From: an uncultured Clostridia bacterium
GTDB lineage: Bacteria > Bacillota_A > Clostridia > Oscillospirales > Oscillospiraceae
DNA length: 24,189 bases
Assembly (NCBI GenBank): GCA_949289625.1
Contig: CASEPH010000323.1
Coordinates: forward strand, 1 to 24,189
Reading direction: 5' to 3'
In this document: positions 6,669 to 14,721 of the stretch, one piece after another
How positions within the stretch are numbered: the first letter of the stretch is position 1
Layout: each line of letters starts with the position of its first letter
Program-made: the position numbers and the translations under genes
The notes under the pieces: model-generated
What the model saw: only the letters and a program-made list of their open reading frames with translations
The model's database searches: none
Told to the model about the DNA's origin: nothing

Positions 6669-7331
6669 ATGACTGACAGAATTATGATTGTGGAGGACGA
6701 ACCACGGCTTTTGGAGATCCTCTGCGACTACTTTCGCGCCAAGGGAGCGGAACCGGTGCCCCTGTCCAATGGGGAGCAGGCCCTTCGCTATCTGGAGCGG
6801 GATACGGTGGATGCGGTACTGCTGGACATTCTGATGCCGGAGATGGACGGCTTTTCCGTGTGCCGGGCCCTTCGGAAGAACAGTAGCGTGCCCATCATCT
6901 TTTTAACGGCCCTCAGCGACGAAGAGGATAAGCTCTACGGCTATGAGCTGGGGGCGGACGACTATGTGACCAAGCCCTATTCCATGGCGGTGCTCTATGC
7001 CAAGACCATGGCCCTGATTGCCAGGAGCCGGGGCTGCGTAGGGAAAAACGGGGTGCTGCAGCTGGGAAACGTCACCCTGGATCTGTCCGCCCATCAGGTA
7101 ACCATCGACGGTAAGGTGCAGGAGCTGCCCAATCGGGAGTTTTCCCTCCTTCGCTGCCTGATGGAGCATAAGAACCAGGTCTTGTCTCGGGAGCAGCTGC
7201 TTCGGCAAGCCTGGGGCTACGATTATGAGGGAGACGCCAGAACGGTGGATACCCATGTGAAAAAGCTGCGGGCCAAAGGGATCCATATCGAGACGGTGAT
7301 TCGCGTGGGCTATCGCTTGCGGGAGGAGTGA
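6669..7331 (+). CDS. OmpR-family response regulator
   Basis: A 220-residue DNA-binding regulator. The receiver domain (residues about 4-115) has the acidic pair Glu9-Asp10, phospho-acceptor Asp53 (VLLDILMPEMDG), Thr80 and Lys102 (ADDYVTKP). The C-terminal winged-helix domain (about 125-218) shows NREFSLLRCLMEHKNQVLSREQLL, WGYDYEGDARTVDTHVKKLRAK and VIRVGYRL, which define the OmpR/PhoB group. AGAGG directly precedes the ATG, and GGGGG lies 9 nt upstream. The gene is followed at once by its sensor kinase; the reading frames almost touch. Targets are unknown. The neighbouring envelope gene at 9686 is a plausible one, though it has its own promoter. Confidence 0.95.
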   Translation: MTDRIMIVEDEPRLLEILCDYFRAKGAEPVPLSNGEQALRYLERDTVDAVLLDILMPEMDGFSVCRALRKNSSVPIIFLTALSDEEDKLYGYELGADDYVTKPYSMAVLYAKTMALIARSRGCVGKNGVLQLGNVTLDLSAHQVTIDGKVQELPNREFSLLRCLMEHKNQVLSREQLLRQAWGYDYEGDARTVDTHVKKLRAKGIHIETVIRVGYRLREE

Positions 7332-7336
7332 GGGCT

Positions 7337-9424
7337 GTGAGACAACGGGGCCGGATTATGACATACCTGATCCTGGGGACCATGGCGGCGGTGCTGCTGG
7401 CGGCCTTTTGCGCCCTGATGGTCAATACAGCTCGTCAGATTCACGAATCTCTGGCCATGGAGATCAATCGACAGTTCGAGTATTGCGCAGATCAGATGGA
7501 GAACCTGACGGAGGAACTGTCGGAGGATGTGTCCCAGGAGGAATTTTGGTGGCAGCATCTGCAGCTGCTCCAGGAACTGTCTCAGGAAGTCACGGCGGAG
7601 GATGTAGTCACCACAGGATTCCTGGTGGGGGACCAGCAGGGGCAGCTGGAATTTTGGGGAGACCGCAATATGCTGCTGGCCACGATCTGGAAGGCGGACG
7701 GGAGCTATCTGCATATCCCTGTGGTCTTTCCGGTGGAGAACTCCGCCGATGTGGCGGTGCTGTTTCAGAGCTCCGAACAGATCAATCTGACTGAAAGAGG
7801 AACGATCAGCATGGAGGGATACTGGGACGGAGACCTGTTTTATCTGCGGCGGCTGGCATTAGGCGTTTCTGCGCAGCAACGGATGAACTATTACGAGAGC
7901 ACCATGGAAATTCCGGAGGGCCGGGAAGCGGTCACCTATACCATTTACGAGGACAGCCAGGAATACACCCGGCTTCTGGTTCGAAATCTGGTGAAGGGCT
8001 ACGCAGACATTTGGGATATGTCGGATTATGCCGCCAGATGGGAGGAAGTGGACCAGACCTTGCGCGAGATCAAAAACGACTATACGCTCCTGTATCGGCT
8101 GGGACGGGAGTCGTGGGAAGTGGAGAGCAGTGCGTTTCATACTGTGACCATGGGTCGGGTTGCTTTGGAGAATCCTGGTCAGAGTATTGGCAGCGGCAGA
8201 GCATTCAACTATGTCTATGTGGTGTCCTTTTCTCCCTTGGGGCTGGCCCTCAAACTCCTCTGGCAGAACGGCACTCTGTTTTGGCTGCTGCTGATTTGGG
8301 GTGGAAGTCTGGCAGTTCTGCTCACCGGCTGTGATGGTTTGCGCAAAGCAGAGCTGCGCAGCTATGAGGATGAGATCACCAGGCAGCGGCAGGCCCTGGA
8401 CTATGCCCGGGACGCGGAACAGTCCCGGCGGGAGATGACCTCCGCCATCGCCCATGAGCTGAAAACGCCCATTGCGGTGCTGTCCTCCTATGCCGAGGCC
8501 CTTCAGGAGAACATCGACGCGGAAAAACAGCCCCACTATCTATCCGTGATCCGGGAGGAGACGGAGAAGATGGACCGGATGGTGCTAGAGCTATTGGACC
8601 TGAGCCGGCTGGAAGCGGGACGGTATAAGCTGAAGCGGGAGGATTTTGACCTGGAGGCCTTGGCCAAGGCCGTGATCGAACCCCTGGAGCCGGAGATCCA
8701 GAGCAAGGAACTGAAGCTGAAGTGGCAGGTGGGGAATCCCACCGTCCATGCGGATTCCTATCGTATGGGCCAGGTGGTGGAGAACTTTATGACCAACGCC
8801 ATCCGCCATACGCCCCAGGGCGGCGTCATCACCATTCGGATCGGGACCCAGCGGGAGACCTTTTCCGTGGAAAACCAGGGCAAATCCATTGCCCAGGAGA
8901 ACCTGCGGAAGGTATGGGAGACCTTCTGGCAGGGAGATGCTTCCAGAAACAAGCGGGGCAGCGGATTGGGCCTGGCCATCTGCCGGAATATTGTGCTGCT
9001 CCACGGCGGCAGCTGTAAGGCGGAAAATGTGCCGGGAGGCGTCCGGTTTTCCGTGAGCCTGGAAAAGGAGAAACGGCTGTTCCAGCAGGGACGCATGCCC
9101 CAGGAGGATTCTCTGGCGCTGGACTATCCTATTGCCCAGCAATATACCACGGTGGAACGGGTATTTTCCCGGCTGGAGCTCATGTCTCCCAAGCGGCTTG
9201 GTCAGGAACTGCGGGAGGGCAATATTCGGATCGGGACCCATGTGGTGCGCAGCAAAAGGGAACGACTCTATGGGGGCTACGTCCTCTTCTGGCGGGAGTA
9301 TCAGATCACCGTCCGGCTGGACGAATCCGATAAACGCAGTGCCCTTCTGATGGAGCGTATGCGGCCGGGAGGACTGGGAGATCCCGGGGGAACCTATGCA
9401 GCCATGTTCTCTACAGGGAAATAA
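7337..9424 (+). CDS. Membrane sensor histidine kinase with unusual C-terminal extension
   Basis: Partner of the response regulator. The GTG at 7337 lies 9 nt after GGGAGGA (7321-7327); a GTG at 7328 overlapping the previous stop is the alternative. The 695-residue protein has a first membrane helix (residues about 9-30), an extracytoplasmic domain of about 280 residues, and a second helix (about 314-332, LFWLLLIWGGSLAVLLTG). These are followed by a HisKA domain with phospho-acceptor His373 (AIAHELKTPIAV) and a HATPase domain with the N box (VVENFMTNAIRHTPQGG) and G box (GSGLGLAICRNIVLLHGG). The chain does not stop there: about 120 more residues follow from about 576, with no motif I know. The sensed signal is unknown. 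Confidence 0.93.
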   Translation: MRQRGRIMTYLILGTMAAVLLAAFCALMVNTARQIHESLAMEINRQFEYCADQMENLTEELSEDVSQEEFWWQHLQLLQELSQEVTAEDVVTTGFLVGDQQGQLEFWGDRNMLLATIWKADGSYLHIPVVFPVENSADVAVLFQSSEQINLTERGTISMEGYWDGDLFYLRRLALGVSAQQRMNYYESTMEIPEGREAVTYTIYEDSQEYTRLLVRNLVKGYADIWDMSDYAARWEEVDQTLREIKNDYTLLYRLGRESWEVESSAFHTVTMGRVALENPGQSIGSGRAFNYVYVVSFSPLGLALKLLWQNGTLFWLLLIWGGSLAVLLTGCDGLRKAELRSYEDEITRQRQALDYARDAEQSRREMTSAIAHELKTPIAVLSSYAEALQENIDAEKQPHYLSVIREETEKMDRMVLELLDLSRLEAGRYKLKREDFDLEALAKAVIEPLEPEIQSKELKLKWQVGNPTVHADSYRMGQVVENFMTNAIRHTPQGGVITIRIGTQRETFSVENQGKSIAQENLRKVWETFWQGDASRNKRGSGLGLAICRNIVLLHGGSCKAENVPGGVRFSVSLEKEKRLFQQGRMPQEDSLALDYPIAQQYTTVERVFSRLELMSPKRLGQELREGNIRIGTHVVRSKRERLYGGYVLFWREYQITVRLDESDKRSALLMERMRPGGLGDPGGTYAAMFSTGK

Positions 9425-9463
9425 CGAGGCCACCGAGACGGCAAAACGCTGCCAGATTTTTGA

Positions 9464-9504
9464 AAACGACGACGTGCTTTCTTACTGGAAGCACGTCGTC
9501 GTTT
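9464..9504 (+). terminator. Terminator after the sensor kinase
   Basis: A perfect 16-bp stem (9464-9479 with 9489-9504, AAACGACGACGTGCTT) with a 9-nt loop; the flanks supply AAA on the left and TTT on the right. It lies 39 nt after the stop codon. Confidence 0.85.
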
Positions 9505-9621
9505 GTAATAACTCCCCTGTGAAAAGTGTTGGGAAATCCGGGAGAACATAGGGACAGTTCTAAACAGTTTTCACGAAAAACAGAAAATTCACCGGTTATT
9601 CATACACTTTACAAAGAATGT

Positions 9622-9630
9622 TGCTATAAT
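9622..9630 (+). promoter_or_regulatory. Extended -10 element before the first LtaS-like gene
   Basis: TGCTATAAT is a perfect extended -10 (TATAAT at 9625-9630). No good -35 hexamer is seen at the right distance, as is common with extended -10 promoters. This leaves a leader of about 50 nt before the ATG at 9686. Confidence 0.6.
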
Positions 9631-9685
9631 TACGCATTATAATAACAAAAAATTTACTGAAATCATACACCGGGGTGTTTTCGAT

Positions 9686-11839
9686 ATGTCTTGTTCGCGT
9701 CGGTCGGTCCGACTGGGAGCGATTTTGTCGTTCCTGCTGTTTTCTGCATTGGTGGTCCAATATGACAAGTTCTTTGCCCTGCGAGAATGGGGCAAAACCC
9801 TATACTTTGTGAGCCTGGGGGCCTCACTTCTGGTATGGCCGGGGATCGCCCTGAAATGGAAACGGCTGCCCTGGCTGCGGGGACTTTATATGCTGGTGCT
9901 GCTGGCCGTCATTCCCATGGTGATGGTGGTGGTGGTGGAACGGCTCAACGGAAATTTCATCACGGAATTCCTCTCCGGAGATGAGGATATTCTGGCCAAC
10001 TATGTGGTGTGCCTGCTGCTGTATCTCTTGGTCTTTGCCGTCAGCGGCAGCTTCCGGTTCAGCGTACTGACGGTGAGCCCGGTGCTGCTGCTCTTCGGCA
10101 TTGCCAATATGTATGTCAAGGAGTTTAAGGGCAGCCCCCTGGTCCCCATGGACCTCCAGAGCGTGACCACAGCCGCCAACGTGGCGGCAGGCTATACCTA
10201 CGAGATCGGTTATGAGATCCTGTTCGCTGTGGCCCTGACGGCCTGCGTGATGGCCCTGTCCTGCCGGCTGGGGATGTTCCGCTGGCGTCTGCCCCTGAAG
10301 GTGGTGGCAAGGGGCCTGTGCCTGCTGGTGGTGTGCGGATTTGCCTATACCTTCTATTATACCGATGTGATCGCGGACAACGGCCTGAAGCCGGACTTCT
10401 TCAATCAGACCCGGGGCTATACCAACCACGGTGCCCTGCTGGAATTTACCCTGAACACCAAGTACCTCTGGCTGGTGGAACCCACGGGCTACGACGCAGA
10501 TGATGTGGAGGGAATTGTGGAGGAGCAGCTGGCGGACGGTACCCCCAATATCCTGGAAACAGCCCTGGTTCGCCAGGGGATGGACCCGGAGGAAGCCAAG
10601 GCAACGGTGGAATCCGTGGAAACGGCAGGGGAGCAGGGGGTGACGCCCAATATTATCGTCATCATGAACGAGAGCTTCTCGGATCTGAGCGTGGTGGGAG
10701 ATTTCGAGACCAACATCCCCTATATGCCCTTTATCGACAGCCTGGAGGAGAACACCATCCAGGGGAACGTCTATGTTTCCACCATCGGCACCGGCACCAG
10801 CAATACGGAATTTGAATTTTTGACGGGCAATACCATGGCCTTTCTGCCGGCGGGCAGCAACGCCTATCAGCTCTATGTGAAAAATGAGCAGCCCGGGCTG
10901 GTTTCCACGCTGCTCCACTATGGATATACGGCGGACGCCTTCCATCCTTACTATGAGAGCAGTTGGAACCGGGTCAGTGTGTACGATCTGATGGGCTTCC
11001 GGGACTTCATCACCCTGGAGGATATGATCGACGAGGATATTCTGACCCGATACAAGGCCTCTGGCTACAGCTACAACCTGTATAAACGGCTGCTGGCCCA
11101 GCGGTATCCCGGGGAGGACATCATTCTGCGGCGGTACGTCAGCGACGCCTATGATTTTGGCATGATCGAGGATATGTACGAGGAGAAGGATCCCGACGAG
11201 CCCTTCTTCCTGTTCAACGTGACCATGCAGTCTCATTCCAGCTATAACCAGAAGTTTGACAACTTTGACGAGCAGGTCTATCTCACCTCTACCCAGGGGG
11301 ACTATCCCAAGACGGACCAGTATCTGTCCCTCATCAAGGAGACCGACGACGCCTTTGCCGATCTCATCGACTATTTCTCCCAGGTGGAGGAACCCACCAT
11401 TGTGCTGATGTTTGGGGACCACCAGCCCTATATCGAGGACAGCTTCTATTCCGAGGTCATGGGGCAGTATGTGAGCCAGATGGACGACGAGACCCAGCAG
11501 CAGCGGTATATCACCCGGTTTATCCTCTGGGCCAACTACGACATTCCAGAGGGCTGGGTGGACCAGATCAGCATGAACTACCTATCCACCCTTCTGCTTC
11601 AGGTGGCAGGGCTGGAGATGCCCACCTATAATCACTATCTGGCCAGCCTCTATACGGAGCTGCCGGTGATCACGGCCATGGGCTGCCGGGATGCTGAGGG
11701 GAACTTCTTCCAGGCGGATCAGGCCACAACCCTGGCAGAGCTGGTGCTGAACTATCGGAAGGTGGCCTATAACAACCTGGCAGATGGGGAAAACAGAAAG
11801 GATTCCCTGTTCTATTTGAACAAGGAATCCGGCAGCTAG
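9686..11839 (+). CDS. LtaS-like membrane phosphoglycerol transferase / sulfatase-family enzyme
   Basis: A 717-residue membrane enzyme. The first 230 residues hold about six hydrophobic segments; the rest is an extracellular alkaline-phosphatase/sulfatase-fold domain. The metal and catalytic residues of lipoteichoic acid synthase are present: Glu329 in IVIMNESFSD, Thr371 in GTGTSNTEFEFLTG (matching the LtaS nucleophile threonine), and Asp578-His579 in LMFGDHQPY. Family members move glycerol-phosphate from phosphatidylglycerol onto a growing envelope polymer or onto a glycan. The start ATG follows a weak GGGGTG site (9672-9677). The last residues DSLFYLNKES are encoded by the first copy of a 31-bp repeat (11801-11831), so the native C terminus may have been altered. 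It could make lipoteichoic acid or decorate another glycan; I cannot tell which. Confidence 0.88.
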   Translation: MSCSRRSVRLGAILSFLLFSALVVQYDKFFALREWGKTLYFVSLGASLLVWPGIALKWKRLPWLRGLYMLVLLAVIPMVMVVVVERLNGNFITEFLSGDEDILANYVVCLLLYLLVFAVSGSFRFSVLTVSPVLLLFGIANMYVKEFKGSPLVPMDLQSVTTAANVAAGYTYEIGYEILFAVALTACVMALSCRLGMFRWRLPLKVVARGLCLLVVCGFAYTFYYTDVIADNGLKPDFFNQTRGYTNHGALLEFTLNTKYLWLVEPTGYDADDVEGIVEEQLADGTPNILETALVRQGMDPEEAKATVESVETAGEQGVTPNIIVIMNESFSDLSVVGDFETNIPYMPFIDSLEENTIQGNVYVSTIGTGTSNTEFEFLTGNTMAFLPAGSNAYQLYVKNEQPGLVSTLLHYGYTADAFHPYYESSWNRVSVYDLMGFRDFITLEDMIDEDILTRYKASGYSYNLYKRLLAQRYPGEDIILRRYVSDAYDFGMIEDMYEEKDPDEPFFLFNVTMQSHSSYNQKFDNFDEQVYLTSTQGDYPKTDQYLSLIKETDDAFADLIDYFSQVEEPTIVLMFGDHQPYIEDSFYSEVMGQYVSQMDDETQQQRYITRFILWANYDIPEGWVDQISMNYLSTLLLQVAGLEMPTYNHYLASLYTELPVITAMGCRDAEGNFFQADQATTLAELVLNYRKVAYNNLADGENRKDSLFYLNKESGS

Positions 11840-12062
11840 GAAAGAACCTCGTAGAGTTTCGCCGCCGCAGCGGCGAAATAAAATGAAATCATGTTCCGCC
11901 GGGGCGTGTACATGGCGGAACATACATCTCGGCCTGAAAGTGTGGCCATTGGTCGCAAAGTGACCAATGGATGCGCGTATCAGGCCGGGGTCCCTTTGTC
12001 GGAAAAGCCTCCGGCTTTTTCGACAGTTTCAGATTCCCTGTTCTATTTGAACAAGGAATCCG
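11801..12062. repeat. 31-bp palindromic direct repeats flanking a 200-bp multi-hairpin segment
   Basis: The same 31-bp sequence occurs at 11801-11831 and 12032-12062. Each copy is itself an imperfect palindrome (GATTCC-c-TGTTC ... GAACA-a-GGAATC). Between them lie four separate hairpins: 11857-11878 (9-bp stem TTTCGCCGC), 11891-11923 (10-bp stem ATGTTCCGCC), 11930-11987 (outer CGGCCTGA/TCAGGCCG, inner CCATTGGTC/GACCAATGG) and 11998-12024 (12-bp stem GTCGGAAAAGCC with one wobble). The first copy encodes the end of the LtaS-like protein on the plus strand. The second encodes the end of the DUF6483 protein on the minus strand, including its stop codon. No transposase is present. It looks like a small non-autonomous repeat element, or a duplication at the border of two converging genes. 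Confidence 0.75.
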
Positions 12063-12444
12063 AGGACAGTCCGTAGACGTTAAGGGCGTCTACCAAACCC
12101 TGCTGCACCTCCGGCAGACTGAAGTTCTGGGACTTTAGCAGCGCGTCGTCATAGGAGGAAAGGCAGGCGTAAAAATCCAGGGCCACATGGAGATACCGGG
12201 GTTCCTCCGGGTCCAGATAGGAAAACAGCAGATCTTCCGCGGCACAGATCCGGCCCTGGGCCAGATGGTCTTTCAGCACCAGATAGAGAACGTCGGGGGT
12301 ATAGGGTTCCTCCACCGGCTCCGCAGGTTCCACCGTAGGCCGGAAGGGGACAAATTCCGTCCGAAACACCAGCTGGAACATCACCTGGATGATGGTGCGG
12401 ATCTGCCGGATATACCAGTCTTTTTCGTCGATCATCAGACTCAT
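12043..12444 (-). CDS. DUF6483-like protein of unknown function
   Basis: A 133-residue soluble protein. The opening MSLMIDEKDWYIRQIRTIIQVMFQLVF matches my memory of the uncharacterised DUF6483 family of clostridia, which starts with an acidic-Asp-Trp-(x)2-Arg-Gln-Ile pattern. The rest looks helical, with repeat-like pairs of helices (LKDHLAQGRICAAEDLLFSYL, PRYLHVALDFYACLSSY). The ATG at 12444 follows AGGAGGA (12457-12451) by 6 nt and overlaps the stop of the upstream DNA glycosylase gene by 4 nt (ATGA), so both are made from one transcript. The last codons and the stop lie within the second copy of the 31-bp repeat, so the tail DSLFK may be repeat-derived. No function can be assigned. Confidence 0.7.
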   Translation of the reverse strand: MSLMIDEKDWYIRQIRTIIQVMFQLVFRTEFVPFRPTVEPAEPVEEPYTPDVLYLVLKDHLAQGRICAAEDLLFSYLDPEEPRYLHVALDFYACLSSYDDALLKSQNFSLPEVQQGLVDALNVYGLSSDSLFK

Positions 12445-13148
12445 GAAAGGTCCTCCTTGTATTGGAGCAGCAGGGCCTTGTCCGCCTCTGTGACCCGGCG
12501 GCTCTCCCTGCATTTTTGAATGGCCTTGTTTTGAACCCAGGGGGGCAGAATCCGCTGGGACAGCAGCGCCAGGGTCTGATCCCGAAACTTTACAAAGCAG
12601 ACCGACAGGGCCCAGGCCACCGCCATGTTGACATAGTAGCCCTGGTGGCGGATCTGTTTCAGGATCTCCAGAACCTGGTCAATATATTCCGGTGTAACGA
12701 AGTAATCCATCAGCATGACCACGGCAAACCGGAGCTGGAATTCCTCCCGACAGCGAAGATAGGGCGCCAGAAATTCCATGGTTTCCGGGAGATGCTTTTT
12801 GGCGGATTTGAGGCTGCTGCATACGCAGTCGCATACGGCCCAGTTTTCGATGGTGGGGATGAACTCCGCCAGCAGCTGGAGCCGTGTTTCATAGGAGCAG
12901 GGAGCTCCAGCAATGACCAGGCCCCGGAGCAGAACCACCTCATGTATTCTGCTGCCGGCAGATTCCGTCAAAAACTGCTGCCACTGGGTCCGACAAAGTT
13001 CCTTGGCGATCTCCCGGAGCTTGGGCAGCCGGACGCCGATGGAGGCCTGTTCCACACCGGGAATCAGGCTGTCGTTGAAGGCTTTGTATTTCTCGTCTCC
13101 CAGGGCGTAGAGCTGGTCCAGCAGGGATGCCATGGAGAACTGGTCCAT
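12441..13148 (-). CDS. AlkD-like DNA alkylation repair protein
   Basis: A 235-residue, all-helical HEAT-like protein of the AlkD/AlkC superfamily, which removes bulky or positively charged alkylated bases (3-methyladenine, 7-methylguanine) without flipping them out. The length fits AlkD (about 237). Landmarks are GVRLPKLREIAKEL (about 38-51), ENWAVCDCVCSS with Trp103 and Asp107 in the spacing of the AlkD Trp/Asp catalytic pair, and QLRFAVVMLMDYF with Arg140. The paired residues are inferred by pattern, not alignment. The ATG at 13148 follows GGAGGT (13160-13155). It is the first gene of a two-gene minus-strand unit. Confidence 0.85.
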   Translation of the reverse strand: MDQFSMASLLDQLYALGDEKYKAFNDSLIPGVEQASIGVRLPKLREIAKELCRTQWQQFLTESAGSRIHEVVLLRGLVIAGAPCSYETRLQLLAEFIPTIENWAVCDCVCSSLKSAKKHLPETMEFLAPYLRCREEFQLRFAVVMLMDYFVTPEYIDQVLEILKQIRHQGYYVNMAVAWALSVCFVKFRDQTLALLSQRILPPWVQNKAIQKCRESRRVTEADKALLLQYKEDLS

Positions 13149-13190
13149 TGAGGGACCTCCTTTCCTGTGCCGCAATTCTATGTGGGAACG

Positions 13191-13199
13191 ATTATAGCA
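13191..13199 (-). promoter_or_regulatory. Extended -10 promoter of the alkD-like operon
   Basis: The minus strand reads TGCTATAAT (TATAAT at 13196-13191). No convincing -35 is seen. The distance to the ATG at 13148 is about 40 nt. Confidence 0.6.
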
Positions 13200-13243
13200 T
13201 ATCTGGGCGGAAAAGCACAGCATAAAATGGAGTGTGAGGGAAT

Positions 13244-13717
13244 ATGAACAAGACCAACGCCATGCGGCTTCTGGACGCTGGGGGGATCGCCTATCGTCCG
13301 GTGGAATATGAATACGATGAAAGCGACCTGGGCGGGAATCATGTGGCTGCCCAGACCGGGATGGACCCGGATCAGGTGTTTAAGACCCTGGTGGCCCGAG
13401 GGGAACGAAAGGGCATCCTGGTGTTCTGCATTCCCGTGAGCTGTACCCTGGATCTGAAAAAGGCGGCGGCAGTGGCGGGAGACAAAAAGGTGGAGATGAC
13501 CCATATGAAGGAGCTGCTGGGGCTGACGGGCTATGTCCGGGGCGGATGCAGCCCGGTGGGCATGAAGAAAAAGTATCCCACCTTTATAGACGAGACCGCC
13601 CTGCTGTACGACGAGATCGCCGTATCCGGAGGAGCCCGGGGCCTGCAGGTGGTGTTGAATCCCCAGGATTTGATCGAATATGCCGACATCACAACGGCGG
13701 ATCTGGTGGAGTATTGA
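13244..13717 (+). CDS. ybaK: YbaK-type Cys-tRNA(Pro)/aminoacyl-tRNA deacylase
   Basis: A 157-residue editing enzyme that removes wrongly attached amino acids from tRNA, classically Cys from tRNA-Pro. The typical family features are the start NKTNAMRLLDAGGIAYRPVEYEYDE, the DPDQVFKTLVA motif with the conserved Lys47 that is essential in YbaK, 'CIPVSCTLDLKKAA', and the C-terminal GCSPVGMKKKYPTFIDE and VSGGARGLQVVLNPQDLI segments. The length equals that of bacterial YbaK. The ribosome site is weak (GGAG at 13229-13232, GAGGG at 13236-13240). It is transcribed away from the alkD-like operon, and no clear promoter of its own is seen. INS-domain relatives with other tRNA targets cannot be excluded. 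Confidence 0.92.
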   Translation: MNKTNAMRLLDAGGIAYRPVEYEYDESDLGGNHVAAQTGMDPDQVFKTLVARGERKGILVFCIPVSCTLDLKKAAAVAGDKKVEMTHMKELLGLTGYVRGGCSPVGMKKKYPTFIDETALLYDEIAVSGGARGLQVVLNPQDLIEYADITTADLVEY

Positions 13718-13814
13718 TTCTGGACCCAAAATGTGATACCATTCCATACTGGATTGACATAAGACGCGGATTTGCGTCGGCAACCGGAATCCAAGGCGAG
13801 GAGGTGAATGGAAC

Positions 13815-14063
13815 ATGGACTATGAGTACAAGACCAAGGGCGTATGCTCCAGACGGATCACGTTCTCTGTGGAGGAGGGCGTGGTGAAAAACGTGTTCTT
13901 TGACGGCGGCTGCAACGGCAATGGTAAGGGTGTTGCAGCTCTGGTGGAAGGTATGCCGGTAGAGGAGGCCATTCGCCGGATGAAGGGGATTCGCTGCGGG
14001 AGAAAGGAGACCTCCTGTCCCGACCAGCTGGCCCAAGCCCTGGAGCAGGCTCAGAACGCATAA
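13815..14063 (+). CDS. TSCPD-domain protein (TIGR03905-like)
   Basis: An 82-residue protein that is essentially a single TSCPD domain. Four conserved cysteines are visible: Cys11 (GVCSRRITF), Cys33 (FDGGCNGNGKG), Cys61 and Cys68 (GIRCGRKETSCPDQLAQAL). The name-giving TSCPD motif is at 66-70. Such stand-alone domains are widespread in clostridia; related domains occur at the ends of some vitamin-B12-dependent ribonucleotide reductases, where the cysteines may bind metal or relay thiols. No function is proven. The ATG follows GAGGAGGTG (13798-13806). A TTGACA at 13754-13759 lacks a good -10, so the gene may be read through from ybaK. Confidence 0.88.
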   Translation: MDYEYKTKGVCSRRITFSVEEGVVKNVFFDGGCNGNGKGVAALVEGMPVEEAIRRMKGIRCGRKETSCPDQLAQALEQAQNA

Positions 14064-14081
14064 AATTACCAAAAATGGGAA

Positions 14082-14120
14082 TCCTCCTTAGAGATCAACT
14101 CTAAGGAGGAATTTTATTTT
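14082..14120 (+). promoter_or_regulatory. Hairpin that buries the rubrerythrin ribosome site (or terminator)
   Basis: TCCTCCTTAGAG (14082-14093) pairs perfectly over 12 bp with CTCTAAGGAGGA (14099-14110) around a 5-nt ATCAA loop. The right arm is the Shine-Dalgarno sequence of the rubrerythrin gene. The hairpin is followed by ATTTTATTTT, so it could also end transcripts coming from the TSCPD gene. Either way it should limit rubrerythrin synthesis until the stem is opened. Confidence 0.75.
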
Positions 14121-14661
14121 GAAGGAACTGAAAGGCACCAAGACCGAGCGCAATCTGATGGCCGCCTTTGCCGGAGAGTCGGAGGCCAGAAACAACTATA
14201 CGTTTTTTGCCAGCATCGCCAGAAGGGACGGGTATCAGCAGATCGCGGCCATCTTTGAGGAGACGGCGGCCAACGAAAAAGAGCATGCGGAGCTCTGGTA
14301 TAAATATCTCAACGGCGGCGGATTTTCCGCCACACCGGAAAATCTGGCCGCTGCGGCAGAGGGGGAGCGGTATGAGAATCAGGAGATGTACCCCCAGTTT
14401 GCCGAAGAAGCCAGGCAGGAGGGATTCCACGAGCTGGCAGCCCTGTTCGACCGGGTAGCGAAGGTGGAGAAGGAGCACGAAGAGCGGTATCGAAAGCTCC
14501 TTGCCAACGTGGAAAACGGCCTGGTGTTCTCTCGGGACGGCGATGTGCTCTGGCAGTGCCGGAACTGCGGACACATCCATTTTGGAAAAACGGCGCCTCA
14601 GGTGTGCCCGGTCTGCAGCCACGAGCAGGCCTATTTCCAGCTGAAAATGGAAAACTATTGA
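14119..14661 (+). CDS. rbr: Rubrerythrin
   Basis: A 180-residue iron protein that detoxifies hydrogen peroxide in anaerobes, using electrons from rubredoxin or NADH reductases. The N-terminal ferritin-like domain (residues about 7-145) supplies the di-iron ligands: Glu20 in [10 protein letters not shown], the [14 protein letters not shown] motif (about 52-61), and [10 protein letters not shown] (about 117-126). The C-terminal rubredoxin-like domain has two CxxC pairs, CRNCGH and CPVCSH. The start is the TTG at 14119, 8 nt after AAGGAGGA (14103-14110); there is no in-frame ATG nearby. The ribosome site is part of a strong hairpin. Its domain order is that of classical rubrerythrin. Confidence 0.95.
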   Translation: MKELKGTKTERNLMAAFAGESEARNNYTFFASIARRDGYQQIAAIFEETAANEKEHAELWYKYLNGGGFSATPENLAAAAEGERYENQEMYPQFAEEARQEGFHELAALFDRVAKVEKEHEERYRKLLANVENGLVFSRDGDVLWQCRNCGHIHFGKTAPQVCPVCSHEQAYFQLKMENY

Positions 14662-14674
14662 CGGAGACAGTTTA

Positions 14675-14721
14675 AAAAACAGAGGGCTCAGAAATCAGCG
14701 GATTCTGAGCCCTCTGTTTTT
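14675..14721. terminator. Bidirectional terminator
   Basis: A perfect 19-bp stem (14675-14693 with 14703-14721) has a 9-nt loop and AAAAA/TTTTT ends, so it works in both directions. It serves the rubrerythrin gene (stop at 14661) and the converging gene that ends at 14722. Confidence 0.95.

Noticed and set aside
9824..11422. 532-codon minus-strand open frame inside the first LtaS-like gene
   Set aside because: Antisense shadow with very high His/Gln content. The plus strand holds the intact catalytic motifs.
11891..12076. 61-codon frame across the hairpin element
   Set aside because: It is made of hairpin arms and the second repeat copy, so its peptide is a by-product of the repeat structure.
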